Shown here in pieces: positions 36,639 to 47,941 of a stretch of 64,000 bases of DNA. The stretch lies in the NCBI GenBank assembly GCA_963755815.1, contig CAVWLF010000018.1:1-64000 (forward strand), read 5' to 3'. The stretch's first letter is position 1; each line of letters opens with the position of its first letter. A program made the position numbers and the translations under genes. The notes under the pieces were generated by a model. That model did not search any database, was not told where the DNA came from, and worked only from the letters and a program-made list of their open reading frames with translations. The DNA comes from Palsa-506 sp963755815 (GTDB lineage Bacteria; Actinomycetota; Actinomycetes; Streptosporangiales; Streptosporangiaceae).

Positions 36639-37559
36639 ATGGCATCAGCTGGCGGCGATCCCGCTGACCGGGCTGGCCAGGCGGCCGGGCCAGGCAGGCG
36701 GCTGGCCCGGCCGGGACCGCGCCGCCGGCGCCATGGGTCGTCCGGGCGGCCCGGGTCGTCCGGGTGGTCCGGCTGGCGGGTCAGGGTCACGGCATCGGCC
36801 CGGCGGAACGGGCCGCCAGCGGGCCAGGACCGGCCGGAAGACCCGGCCACGGCGGATGAGCGCATCGAGATCGCCCCGGATGCGACGATCGCGGTGTGCT
36901 GCTCGGGCGGTGGCGTCAGGTCGGCCACGTTCAACCTCGGGGCACTGCAGGCACTGCAGGCCAAGCCGGAGGTCTTCGACCGGGTGACGACCGTGACCGC
37001 GGTGGCCGGCGGCTCCTTCATAGCGGCGGCGCATGCGCTGGTCACGGCCAGGTCGCCGCGCCCAGCCGGCCCGGCCGCGAAGGGGCTGGACCCGCCCGCC
37101 TACGCCCCGCAGAGCCCGGAGGAGCAGCACCTGCGCGATCACACCAGATACATGGTGGAGACCTGGCAGCTGGCCGTCCGCTGCCTCGCGGTGGCGATCC
37201 GGGGTGTCGTGATCAATGCGCTGCTGGTTGGATCGCTGCTCTTCATCTTCGGCCTGCTGGGCGGCCGGCTGCTGAGGCTGCCGGGGGTCGGCATCATTAC
37301 CGGCCTGCAGACCGCGCATCCGCGCGTTGACCTGCACGGCTGGTGGCTGATCCCGGCGGCCGGATGGTTCGACGCCGGCGCCGCCTGCGTCGCCGGCGAG
37401 GTCGTAGCCCCGCTCAGCGAGCCGCCGCAGGCGGCCAGCAGCAGGCCGGATGGCACCACGGCAGCGAGCCAGGCCGCGCGCCGGAGGGCCCGACGGCGCA
37501 CGCGCGGACCCCCCGGCGGATCGCCGGCCGTCGAAGAACGGAGTGTCACGCCCCTATGA
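36639..37559 (+). pseudogene. Patatin-like phospholipase, 5' fragment
   Basis: Starts at ATG 36639 after GGGGGAGGG. Residues 1-80 are basic and disordered. The patatin oxyanion motif follows as CCSGGGVRSATFNLGALQAL, then VTAVAGGSFIAAAHAL, the nucleophile-Ser region, and two hydrophobic segments (VVINALLVGSLLFIFGLL and WWLIPAAGWFDAG). Family proteins continue for several hundred residues with a catalytic Asp, which is absent. From about 37390 onward the frame looks unnatural, because the same DNA encodes a lipoprotein signal peptide on the other strand. The gene is probably truncated at a rearrangement junction and inactive. Confidence 0.65.
37385..37501 (-). pseudogene. Lipoprotein 5' fragment (signal peptide only)
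   Basis: Reading from GTG 37501 on the minus strand gives VRRRALRRAAWLAAVV, a hydrophobic core and the lipobox LLLAACGGS (Cys at about residue 25), then the Ser/Thr/Ala-rich tether LSGATTSPATQAAPASNHP usual after lipoprotein cysteines. Past about 37385 this frame enters the patatin fragment and loses protein-like character. Both gene starts point at the same junction and both lack their 3' parts. The boundary given is approximate. Confidence 0.5.
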
Positions 37560-37668
37560 CGTCGCCGCGGCACCAGACGTTGCGAAGATCCGCAGGTCCC
37601 CGGGGGTGACAGGCGGGCGGCTCATCCGGGCGCCCGCACCGCCCGCGCCCGCACTGCCGACGGCTGCG

Positions 37669-37790
37669 TTACAGCGCGCGCCAGACTCGCCACAGGGCCG
37701 CGGGATCGCTGAGCGGATCACCGTGCACGAGCGTGAAGTGCGCCGGACCGCCGACCGTCAGCCGGCCAGCCCGCGGGTCGCGCAGTCCTT
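37669..37790 (-). pseudogene. Amidohydrolase-like 3' fragment
   Basis: The minus strand encodes DPRAGRLTVGGPAHFTLV, then HGDPLSDPAALWRVWRAL and a TAA stop at 37669. This resembles the last 38 residues of an amidohydrolase, where a Gly-rich turn leads to the last strand. No start or earlier part is seen, and the upstream end is approximate. It explains part of the 333-base interval 37560-37892, the rest of which I cannot assign. Confidence 0.45.
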
Positions 37791-37892
37791 CCCGATTCCG
37801 GCCCGTTGCCCCGTTCACCGGTGGCCGTTGCCTGTTCGGTTCGCTGCCCGGCGGCCGGTCCCTGGCGGCCAGTCCCGGCGGCCGGATCGCGA

Positions 37893-40171
<2,279 letters not shown>

Positions 40172-40481
40172 GAGTGTTCTCCTGACATGGCATGGCGGGC
40201 GGCGGGCGCCCGGAGAGGCCTGAAGGCAGACTAGCCGCCGCGGCCGTCAGCCTGGTGGAACCACGCCGCCGACATACCCGGCGACCTGGGACAACATACG
40301 CGCGCTACAGTGAGCGGACATCGATCGTGACACGAGGCAGAAAGGGTGTTCGCTCCTGGCGTATTACAAGCCGACATGGGAAGTTACGTAGTCGGCTAAG
40401 TGTTGTGATGCAGTAGAGGAACAAGAGGGTTGCACGGCCCCCGGCGCGAAGGCGCGGAGGGCTCAAGGCGAGGGAGGCGAC
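40172..40481. other. 310-bp divergent intergenic region, parE / DUF7455
   Basis: No gene is supported here. It is AT-richer than its surroundings around 40300-40430. AGCCGAC (40369-40375) and GTCGGCT (40391-40397) could pair around a 15-base loop. GAGGGAGG at about 40470-40478 is the ribosome site of the DUF7455 gene. Promoters of both flanking genes must lie here, but I cannot place -35 and -10 boxes with confidence. Confidence 0.5.
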
Positions 40482-40709
40482 ATGACCGGAGCTATGGCCC
40501 CAACAAAGCCGCTCAACGCCACGGATCTGTGTGACCGATGCGGCGCTCAGGCGTACGTCCGCGTTGTGCTCGCCGGTTCGGCGGAACTGCTTTTCTGCGC
40601 CCACCACAACCGCCAGCACGCTGAGGCTCTCGCCAAGATCGCGGTTGAGATCCAGGACGAGACCAGCCGGCTGTCCCGAACGTCAGGCACCGCCACCGCC
40701 GGCCGGTGA
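40482..40709 (+). CDS. DUF7455 small zinc-ribbon-like protein
   Basis: A 75-residue protein with four potential metal ligands: CDRCG near residue 17 and FCAHHNRQHAEAL near 39-45. I recognise it as the DUF7455 family, short actinobacterial proteins usually encoded between parE and the hrdB primary sigma gene, exactly as here. Function unknown. The sequence between the ligand pairs, AYVRVVLAGSAELL, forms two strands. ATG 40482 follows GGGAGG at four bases. Confidence 0.88.
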   Translation: MTGAMAPTKPLNATDLCDRCGAQAYVRVVLAGSAELLFCAHHNRQHAEALAKIAVEIQDETSRLSRTSGTATAGR

Positions 40710-40846
40710 CCTGAACCCGGCGGTCAGTGGCCGGGTGACATCCTGAATCTGGCGTCCGGTGTGCGCCATGTGCGTCTGGAGCAGCAGAGTCGCTGCGCCG
40801 CCTTCCCGAAGCAGATTCGCGGCATGGCCGTGACGATTCCGGGATC

Positions 40847-41464
40847 ATGTCAATGAGCAGCGATCCAGCCCTGATGCGGCTCGATGCCGCGCTGCGGCGG
40901 GTGGCCGAGCTGACTCGCGGGCGAACCGCATCCGGGCTGTCTCACATGGCCGCCGACGACATCGTCGGAACCATCGCGACGGACGACGCCATCGGATTCG
41001 ATCCGCGCCCGCTGCTCCGGGCCATGCACCGGTGCCAGGCACCGGTCGTCGTCATCGGCCAGGTGGCCGGAATCATGCACGGATCCGGCGAGCTCACTGG
41101 CGACCTGGACCTGCTCTGGGACGGCGCGGAGGAGCACGCCGGGGCCATGGCCGCCGCCTTCAGCTCGGCCGGCGCTCAGCTGGCCGATGACCAGGGCCTG
41201 CCCCTGGCCTGTGATGCGGCCGCGTTCCGGCGGCCCAAGCTGGTCTTCTCCACCCCGGCCGCCAGCGGTGACTGCTGCACCCCGGCCTTGCCCTGGGGCG
41301 ACCTGCCGATCGCCGAGTTTATCGCCCGGCACCTGGTCGCCGCCGATCATCATGGACTTGAGGTCAGCTATCTGCGCCGGGAGGATCTGATCCGGATGCG
41401 CAGACTCGCGGGCCGCCCGAAGGACCTCCGGCGCGCGGCCGAGCTAGAGCGGCTCGCCCGGTAG
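40847..41464 (+). CDS. Nucleotidyltransferase-fold protein (MNT/DUF6036-like)
   Basis: A 205-residue protein. The central motif GQVAGIMHGSGELTGDLDLLWDG matches the GS-x-DxD signature of the nucleotidyltransferase superfamily, where the two Asp bind metal. The C-terminal VSYLRREDLIRMRRLAGRPKDLRRAAEL is the lysine/arginine-rich segment seen in AbiEii- and DUF6036-type proteins. No HEPN toxin partner or other second gene is adjacent, so a toxin-antitoxin role is not supported. It lies between DUF7455 and the primary sigma factor and converges with the latter. Substrate unknown. Confidence 0.7.
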   Translation: MSMSSDPALMRLDAALRRVAELTRGRTASGLSHMAADDIVGTIATDDAIGFDPRPLLRAMHRCQAPVVVIGQVAGIMHGSGELTGDLDLLWDGAEEHAGAMAAAFSSAGAQLADDQGLPLACDAAAFRRPKLVFSTPAASGDCCTPALPWGDLPIAEFIARHLVAADHHGLEVSYLRREDLIRMRRLAGRPKDLRRAAELERLAR

Positions 41465-41491
41465 CGTCCGGCCGGGAGCCACCCGCCGGGG

Positions 41492-43303
41492 TCAGTCGAG
41501 GTAGTCGCGGAGGACCTGGGAGCGGGACGGGTGCCGGAGCTTGGACATGGTCTTCGACTCGATCTGGCGGATCCGCTCCCTGGTCACGCCGTAGACCTTG
41601 CCGATCTCGTCCAGCGTCTTGGGCTGGCCGTCGGTCAGGCCGAACCGCATGGAGACCACGCCGGCCTCCCGCTCGGACAGCGTGTCGAGCACCGAGTGCA
41701 GCTGCTCCTGCAGCAGCGTGAAGCTCACCGCCTCGCCCGGCTGGATCGCCTCGGAGTCCTCGATCAGGTCACCGAACTCGCTGTCGCCGTCCTCGCCCAG
41801 CGGGGTGTGCAGGGAGATCGGCTCCCGGCCGTACTTCTGCACCTCGATGACCTTCTCCGGGGTCATGTCGAGCTCGGCGGCGAGTTCCTCGGGAGTCGGC
41901 TCGCGGCCCAGGTCCTGCAGCATCTGCCGCTGCACCCGGGCCAGCTTGTTGATGACCTCCACCATGTGCACCGGAATCCGGATGGTCCGGGCCTGATCGG
42001 CCATCGCCCGCGTGATCGCCTGCCTGATCCACCAGGTGGCGTACGTGGAGAACTTGTACCCCTTGGTGTAATCGAACTTCTCCACCGCGCGGATCAGCCC
42101 GAGGTTCCCCTCCTGGATCAGGTCCAGGAACAGCATCCCCCGGCCGGTGTACCGCTTGGCCAGCGACACCACCAGCCGCAGGTTCGCCTCCAGCAGGTGA
42201 TTCTTGGCGCGCCTGCCGTCGTCGGCGATCCACTCCAGGTCACCGCGCGCGTCCGGGCGCAGCGTGCCCCGGCCCTCGGCGAGCTTCTCCTCGGCGAACA
42301 GGCCGGCCTCGATCCGCTTGGCCAGCTCGACCTCTTGCTCGGCGTTGAGCAGCGGCACCTTGCCGATCTGCTTGAGGTAGTCCTTAACCGGGTCGGCCGT
42401 GGCGCCGGCCGCGGCGACCTGCGCGGCGGGCAGATCCTCGTCATCGTCGCCGTAGACGAACGTCTCGTCCTCGGTCTCCTCGCCGGCCGGCTTAGCCGTA
42501 GCGGGCGCGACAACCGCGGCCACCGGCGGCACCGGCTCGGGCCCCGGGACCGACGCCTTCGGGCCGGCCGCGGTTTCCGCCGGGTCGTCGCCATCCGTGC
42601 TGTCATCATCGGGAACCGGCTCGGCGTCCGCGCCCAGGCCGACCACATTGTCCTCGTCCACGTCAAGATCGGCCAGATCGGCCTCGACATCGACCTCAAG
42701 GTCCGCGACGGCGGCCAGGTCAAACTCGGCCTCGGGCTCGACCTCGGCCTCGACGTCCAGGTCGATGTCACCGGCCGCCCCGGCCAGGCCAGCTCCGCCG
42801 TGGCCGTCGGACGCGCCGGCGGCGGCATCAGCCGGCTCGGCATCGGACCGCGGGCCTGCGGCCCGCTCCCGGACTACTGTCCCGGCCCGGGCACTGCTGC
42901 CGGCCCGGGGCGCCGCCTTGCGCCCGCGCGCGCCGTCCCGGCCAGCGCCGGACTGGTCCTCGGCGGGGGCCGGGACACCGTCCTGGCCGGACGCGCGGTC
43001 ATCGGCCGAAGCGGCGGAGTGGCCAGGCGATCCGGCCGGCCGCCGGGCGTCCGGGCGCGGTGCGGAGCCGGCCGAAGCGGCACCGCGCTGGCCCGGGACA
43101 CGCTGGCTCGCGGCAACCGCGTCATCCGCGACCAGCGTCACGGCCGCGTCCGCGCGGCCGGCCGCATCAGCCGGCCCGCGTCCCGGCGGCGCCTGCCCTG
43201 GCAACTGGCCGTTCTGGCCGGAAGCCCCTGGCTGCCTCCGCGCTGCGGAGCCTGCAGCGCCTGCCACCGCAGTCACCCCTTCCTTCGCTGGACGGCGGAC
43301 CAC
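41492..43303 (-). CDS. rpoD: Primary RNA polymerase sigma factor (RpoD/HrdB)
   Basis: Up to 603 residues. Residues about 290-603 are sigma70: region 1.2 (DPVKDYLKQIGKVPLLNAEQE), region 2 (KFSTYATWWIRQAITRAM), region 3, and region 4 ending in VTRERIRQIESKTMSKLRHP. The first 280 residues are low-complexity, Ala/Pro-rich and then very acidic (DIDLDVEAEVEPEAEFDL), with no recognisable region 1.1. It directs housekeeping transcription. GTG 43303 lacks a ribosome site; GTG 43267, ten bases after AAGGAAGG, is a better-supported start. It is downstream of the DUF7455/nucleotidyltransferase pair and convergent with it. Confidence 0.93.
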   Translation of the reverse strand: MVRRPAKEGVTAVAGAAGSAARRQPGASGQNGQLPGQAPPGRGPADAAGRADAAVTLVADDAVAASQRVPGQRGAASAGSAPRPDARRPAGSPGHSAASADDRASGQDGVPAPAEDQSGAGRDGARGRKAAPRAGSSARAGTVVRERAAGPRSDAEPADAAAGASDGHGGAGLAGAAGDIDLDVEAEVEPEAEFDLAAVADLEVDVEADLADLDVDEDNVVGLGADAEPVPDDDSTDGDDPAETAAGPKASVPGPEPVPPVAAVVAPATAKPAGEETEDETFVYGDDDEDLPAAQVAAAGATADPVKDYLKQIGKVPLLNAEQEVELAKRIEAGLFAEEKLAEGRGTLRPDARGDLEWIADDGRRAKNHLLEANLRLVVSLAKRYTGRGMLFLDLIQEGNLGLIRAVEKFDYTKGYKFSTYATWWIRQAITRAMADQARTIRIPVHMVEVINKLARVQRQMLQDLGREPTPEELAAELDMTPEKVIEVQKYGREPISLHTPLGEDGDSEFGDLIEDSEAIQPGEAVSFTLLQEQLHSVLDTLSEREAGVVSMRFGLTDGQPKTLDEIGKVYGVTRERIRQIESKTMSKLRHPSRSQVLRDYLD

Positions 43304-43582
43304 CGCGGCGCGCTCGAACTATGGCTGACCGGACTGGCAAGCGACACGGACACCCTCTCCTGCGTACGTATGGCGGGGAAAATGGACCCTACCGCGCGGG
43401 TCTCGCTGGCGGGGCGATGCCGGGCACCGGGCTCATGCCGTGCGGCACAGCCGCCCGGGTCGGCTGATCTCCCGTCCTCCACCTTAGGCGGAGTCGGGAG
43501 GTAGGTCGTACCGCCGCAAGTTCCCGCCGCGCGGGCTGTCGCCCCCGGGCGGGCCCGCGGCGGGCCATGATTCCCCCAGTAG

Positions 43583-45811
43583 TCACGCCTTGCCCCTCCT
43601 CGCGGACGCCGCCGGAGCCGGCTTCCTGGCCGGCGCCGCCCCTTCGCGCCTCGGTATGTGCAACACCAGCACGGTTACGTCATCATCCTGCTCATAGCCC
43701 GTGAGCATCCGTTCAACCAGGTAGTCGAGCAGCCGGGCCGGATCCTCCACGACCTCCGCCGGTGCCTGCGCCGCCACCGCCACCAGCTCGTCAAGGCCGG
43801 CGTCGAGACCGCGTCGTCGGTTCTCCACTAGTCCATCGGAATAAAGCACCGCTGTGTTGCCCGGCGGCAGGCGGAAAGCATACTGCTGCCGCGGACTGGC
43901 CCAGCCTAGCGGCGTTCCCGCCTCGGTCGGATCAAGCCGTGGCGGAGCATCACGGGACAGCAGCAGCGGCGGCAGGTGACCCGCGTTGCCGGCCATGCCG
44001 TCCCCGGTTTCCGGATCTACCACCAGGTACGCGACCGTCGTGACCTGTTCCTCGAGCTCGGTCGCGACGAACAGCCGGTCGAGGCCGGCCAGCACGGCGG
44101 CCGGCCGGGGGTCGGTCAGCGCCAGCGCCCGCAGCGCGTTGCGCACCCGGCCCATGCCCGCCGCGGCGGTGAGGCCCTTGCCCATCACGTCGCCCGCGGC
44201 CACGGCGAGCTTGCCGTCGGGGAGCCGGAAGGCGTCGTACCAGTCCCCGCCGATCTCCATGTTCCGGGTGACCGGCAGGTAACTGGCTTCCAGGATGATG
44301 CCCGGCACGGTCGGCAGCCGGTCCGGCAGCAGGCTCCGCTGCAGCGTCTCCGCCGTGGTGTGCTCGCGCTCGAACAGCGCGGCGCGCTCCATCGCGAGCG
44401 CGCACTGGCCGGCCAGCGCCTCGAGGAAGACCCGTTCCTCCTCGGTGATCTGCCGTGGCCTGGTGAACGAGAACCGCAGCGCGCCGAGCGGCGCGCCGGC
44501 CGCGATCAGCGGCAGGCCGACCCAGGCCCGCTCGTCGGTGTGCTGCAGGAACAGGTCGACGTTGGCTTCGCCCTCGAAGTGCCTCCGCAGGCTGTCCGGA
44601 CTCTCGATCAGCAGCGGGCGGCGGGCCAGGATCGCCGCCGTCATCACGCTCGGCGTATCGAGCGGGATGTCGCCGGTCGGCGCGCCGGGCGCGTCTGCCA
44701 GGGCGCCCGGGGTGACCGTCCGGAGCCGGAGCCGGTCCGGGTCGAGCAGCGCGACAACGGACCGGTCAGCGCCGATCGCCGAGCGACCGACCTCGGTGAT
44801 GACCTCGACCACCTGCTCGACCGTGAGCGCCTCGGCCAGCATCGAGGTGGCCTGCTGCAGCCGGGCGGTGCGCAGCGCCGCGGCCGAGAGCTGCTCGGTC
44901 AGGCGGCCGCGCATCTCCTCGGCCTCGCGCTGGCCGGTCACGTCGGTGCTGGCGCCGACCCACTCGATGATCCGCCCGTCCCGCTCGATCGGGACCGCGC
45001 GGACGTCGTAGTGGCGGTAGGACCCGGTCTTCGTCCGGACCCGGTAGCGGCTATCGAAGACCTTCCCGGTCGCGACGGCGTCGCGCCAGTCCCGCTCCAC
45101 CCGCTCGCGATCCTCGGGGTGAATCGCGTCCAGCCATCCGCTGCCCTGGTATTCCTCCGCGCTCTGGCCGGTGATCCAGCGCCACTCGGGCGAGTCCTCG
45201 GCGATCTCGCCGGTGGGCGTGGTCACCCAGACGACCTGGGCACCCGCCTGGACCAGCGAGCGATAGCGCTCCTCGCTTCGCCGCACGGCTTCCTCGGAGT
45301 TCTGCCGGTCGGTGATGTCGACCGCGATGAGCGCGACCCCGGTGATGTCGCCGTCCCGGTCATGCGAGGGAAACCAGGAGAATGCCCAGTGCCGCACCTG
45401 CTGGCCGGCCGGCCCGGCGTCGGCCGGCGTCCCGCGCCGGGCCCGCGCGGTGGCCGGCGCCGCCGCGTCGGCCCCGGGAGCGGCGGCCGGTCCGGGTGCG
45501 GCCACCGGGAAGGTGATCGGCTGGTCGGACTCGAACAGCGGCTGGTCTTCCGCGAGTACGTGCCTGATGGCTGACTCGGCGCGGTCGGCGAGCTGCTCCG
45601 GCCAGATCTGCGAGGGCAGGAGCCCGTTATGCTCGGCCTGGCCGGTCCCCCGCCACCGGGCCAGCGTCTGATTCACCCGGCGGAAGCGAAGGTCGGCGCC
45701 GAAGAAGGCAAAGCCGATCGGCGCCTCCCGCAGCAGCGTGGCGAGCAGCGCGGAGTCCGAGACGTCCATTCCGGACACCCGCGGCCGCGGGACCGAGGTA
45801 CCCGTGCTCAT
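43583..45811 (-). CDS. PAS-PAS-GAF-SpoIIE (PP2C) phosphatase
   Basis: About 742 residues. The first PAS is at 10-60 (LREAPIGFAFFGADLRFRRVN). A second PAS with PAC is at roughly 165-290 (YRSLVQAGAQVVWVTTPTGEI and YRHYDVRAVPIERDGRI). A GAF domain is at about 325-480. A C-terminal SpoIIE domain is at about 500-715 (MEIGGDWYDAFRLPDGKLA and GDVMGKGLTAAAGMG), whose Asp residues bind metal. Such proteins dephosphorylate anti-sigma antagonists in partner-switching systems; no kinase or antagonist is encoded here. ATG 45811 and in-frame GTG 45820 are both possible. It shares its strand with rpoD, but the 279-base gap between them (43304-43582) holds no gene I can support. Confidence 0.88.
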   Translation of the reverse strand: MSTGTSVPRPRVSGMDVSDSALLATLLREAPIGFAFFGADLRFRRVNQTLARWRGTGQAEHNGLLPSQIWPEQLADRAESAIRHVLAEDQPLFESDQPITFPVAAPGPAAAPGADAAAPATARARRGTPADAGPAGQQVRHWAFSWFPSHDRDGDITGVALIAVDITDRQNSEEAVRRSEERYRSLVQAGAQVVWVTTPTGEIAEDSPEWRWITGQSAEEYQGSGWLDAIHPEDRERVERDWRDAVATGKVFDSRYRVRTKTGSYRHYDVRAVPIERDGRIIEWVGASTDVTGQREAEEMRGRLTEQLSAAALRTARLQQATSMLAEALTVEQVVEVITEVGRSAIGADRSVVALLDPDRLRLRTVTPGALADAPGAPTGDIPLDTPSVMTAAILARRPLLIESPDSLRRHFEGEANVDLFLQHTDERAWVGLPLIAAGAPLGALRFSFTRPRQITEEERVFLEALAGQCALAMERAALFEREHTTAETLQRSLLPDRLPTVPGIILEASYLPVTRNMEIGGDWYDAFRLPDGKLAVAAGDVMGKGLTAAAGMGRVRNALRALALTDPRPAAVLAGLDRLFVATELEEQVTTVAYLVVDPETGDGMAGNAGHLPPLLLSRDAPPRLDPTEAGTPLGWASPRQQYAFRLPPGNTAVLYSDGLVENRRRGLDAGLDELVAVAAQAPAEVVEDPARLLDYLVERMLTGYEQDDDVTVLVLHIPRREGAAPARKPAPAASARRGKA

Positions 45812-45820
45812 GGCGAGCAC

Positions 45821-46225
45821 CGGAGCGCCGGGCGTGCGCCTGCCATGAACGGCTCCCTCCTGCTCACTGCGGACACATGAAGGCTAGCGGCACTAGCAGC
45901 GCCAGAAGGCCAGCGGCGACAACTCGGTAACGGGATATCTGGCCCGGCAGGCGCCGGCCGGCTGGCCGGCCTGCGCCGGGATGGCCCGGAAGGAACGCAT
46001 CAGACTGTGTCAGTACGGTTACTGACTAATACATTTATGGCACCATGGGCTGTGTCACGCCCCATCCACCCGATCGGCGAGGGGCACTGCACGGATGCAC
46101 AGAGCAGCACGCGCCCACGCGGCGGACCGGACGAGGCACCGGACTCCGCTGCGCGCGCCCAGAAACGAGCGGCGCGCCGTGGCCGAGCGTGGCATAGCGC
46201 GGCGTGAATCTGAAAAGCTGTCTGT
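45821..46225. other. 405-bp intergenic region with an 18-bp palindrome
   Basis: Divergent promoter region between the SpoIIE phosphatase and the 571-residue protein. No gene is supported. The only clear structure is the palindrome listed separately, followed by an AT-rich run TAATACATTTATGG at 46027-46040 that could hold a -10 element. Confidence 0.5.
46009..46026. promoter_or_regulatory. Palindrome GTCAGTA-CGGT-TACTGAC
   Basis: Two perfect 7-base arms with a four-base spacer, immediately followed by an AT-rich stretch, about 200 bases upstream of the coupled 571-residue protein/5-oxoprolinase genes. It has the size of an operator for a dimeric regulator, but no regulator gene is adjacent. 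Confidence 0.45.
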
Positions 46226-47941
46226 GTGAGCCCGCAGAGCCGACGTAGACCACCGTCTGACGGAGCGGGCAATTCGGGCTATTCCGGCCCGCCTGGCCCG
46301 CGATCGGGTCCCGGGCACCCCGCGCCGCCGCCGAACGCGCTCTTTGCCGAGATGCTGCGGGCGGCGAGGGAACTGCTGGCCGTCCGCAGCCCGCTTGATG
46401 CCGAGCTGATGGTGAGCGAGATGCTCGGCACCTGGTGGGGCCAGCAGCCCGGCCGCCCCGGGGCGAAATCGGCCCGGCGGCGCCAGGCGGACGTCGAGGA
46501 ACTGATTGGCGAAGGACTGGTCGCTTATGCGGCCGGGCAGGGCAGCCCGGCCGCGCTCGCGCTGCTGTCCGGCATCGCCTGCCTGGGCACCCCGCGGCAG
46601 GGCGCCCGCGCCGAGCAGGCCGCGCTGGCGCTGATGGAGCGCGGCGTGGCCCGCCCCGGCTGGGCCGAGCACGTGGGCGCGGTGGCGGCCGCCGACTGCT
46701 ACATCAACTCCGATGCCTTCGGCGACCGCGATGAGGTCGTCTGCGTGTTCAGCTACGCCGGCGAGGAGCCGCACGCGCTGGTCGTGATCGTCGACTACAA
46801 CTCCGGCGGCCTGGCCCGGGACGGCTGGGTCACCTCGCAGGTCGGCAAGCTGCTTGAGTACTGCCGCGAGCCGGGCAGCCGGCCGGGCCCGGCGGCCAGC
46901 CCGGACCGGACCGGCCGGGCCGGCCAGGCCAGCCAGGCCGTCCAGACCAGCTTCGCCCCGCTTGATCCGCCGCTCGCCCGGCGGCTGCTCGAATCCGCGC
47001 TCGCCGTCACCGACGCGGCCACCGACCCGCCGGTCAGCTCCTCCTTCGCGTCCTATCACGCGTTCATCAGGGCCCGGATCAGGACGCTGCCGCCGGCCCG
47101 CGGCGCGGCCGGCTGGCCGCCGGGCGGCGGCGGGGCCGGCAGCGCCGCCCGCCGGCCGGTGTGGCGGCAGGACCGGCAGGCCATGCTGGTCGCGGAGTTC
47201 CTCGCCTCGGACGAGGCGGAGGACCTGTCGGACCGGACCGCGGCCAGCCGGTGCGCCGACCACATCGTCACCTACGGATGCGACCAGGACTTCGGCAGGC
47301 CCCTGCGGGTCAGCCCGGCCAAGGCCGAGACCTTCCTGCTCGGCTGGCTGCCCCGCAAGGTGATGCTCTCGCCGGCCGAGCAGCACGCCATGCCGCACGT
47401 GCTCGCCGCCTGGGTCCGCTGGGCGGGGGCCCGGACCGGGCTGGGCAGTGATGCGATCGGCAAGGCGCTGGATGCGGTCTTCGACTCGATGGGCACGTTC
47501 ACCCGGGTCTACCGCGACCCGGCTGCCTTCGGCCTAGAGCCCGCACTGGTGGCCAGGCTGCTGCCCGACTCCGACCTGGAGGCCCTGCCCCGCCGGGCAT
47601 TCGCGTTCCCCGTGCTGATGGGCCACTACCGCGGCACCGACCTGGGTGCCCTCGACCCGGCCCGGCCAGCCGACCGCCGGACGCTGCTGGCCGCCGACCA
47701 TGATGACCCGAGGGCCGGGCGCGCGGACAGCGCGCATATCGAGCGGCACCTCGCCCTGGCCGACCGGCTCTGGCGCGGTGATCCGCCGGAGCTCTGGGAG
47801 GCCGCTCAGCGGCTGCTTGACCTGGGCGAGGACAGGCACCTGGTGCAGCACACGCTGATCGACGTCATCGCCGCGGCCGGACCCGACGAGAACGAGATCG
47901 CGACCGCGCTGGCCGAGCTGCCCCCGGAGGAGGCCGGTTGA
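46226..47941 (+). CDS. Uncharacterised 571-residue protein coupled to 5-oxoprolinase genes
   Basis: A soluble protein with no signal peptide or membrane segment. Residues 1-35 are Pro/Gly-rich. A helical block follows (ALFAEMLRAARELLAVRSPLDAELMVSEML). An alpha/beta-like centre contains CYINSDAFGDRDEVVCVFSY and ALVVIVDYNSGGLARDGWV. After a Gly/Pro linker near 295-310 comes a helical C-terminal half. The last 60 residues (DPPELWEAAQRLLDLGEDRHLVQHTLIDVI) resemble the short helical module of DUF1841/SEC-C-type proteins. Its TGA overlaps the TTG start of pxpA by four bases, so they are translated together. No family is recognised for the whole protein. Confidence 0.75.
   Translation: MSPQSRRRPPSDGAGNSGYSGPPGPRSGPGHPAPPPNALFAEMLRAARELLAVRSPLDAELMVSEMLGTWWGQQPGRPGAKSARRRQADVEELIGEGLVAYAAGQGSPAALALLSGIACLGTPRQGARAEQAALALMERGVARPGWAEHVGAVAAADCYINSDAFGDRDEVVCVFSYAGEEPHALVVIVDYNSGGLARDGWVTSQVGKLLEYCREPGSRPGPAASPDRTGRAGQASQAVQTSFAPLDPPLARRLLESALAVTDAATDPPVSSSFASYHAFIRARIRTLPPARGAAGWPPGGGGAGSAARRPVWRQDRQAMLVAEFLASDEAEDLSDRTAASRCADHIVTYGCDQDFGRPLRVSPAKAETFLLGWLPRKVMLSPAEQHAMPHVLAAWVRWAGARTGLGSDAIGKALDAVFDSMGTFTRVYRDPAAFGLEPALVARLLPDSDLEALPRRAFAFPVLMGHYRGTDLGALDPARPADRRTLLAADHDDPRAGRADSAHIERHLALADRLWRGDPPELWEAAQRLLDLGEDRHLVQHTLIDVIAAAGPDENEIATALAELPPEEAG

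Noticed and set aside
40847..41464. Toxin-antitoxin module
   Set aside because: The nucleotidyltransferase has no HEPN or other toxin-like neighbour; DUF7455 has its own conserved context.
41531..43504. Long plus-strand frame (657 codons) opposite rpoD
   Set aside because: Antisense shadow of the sigma gene with no ribosome site and no recognisable fold.
43389..43586. Small minus-strand gene between rpoD and the SpoIIE phosphatase
   Set aside because: Arg/Pro-rich frame without ribosome site or domain; it overlaps the phosphatase stop.
43976..45574. 532-codon plus-strand frame opposite the SpoIIE phosphatase
   Set aside because: Composition is typical of reverse-complement frames and the opposite strand has four clear domains.
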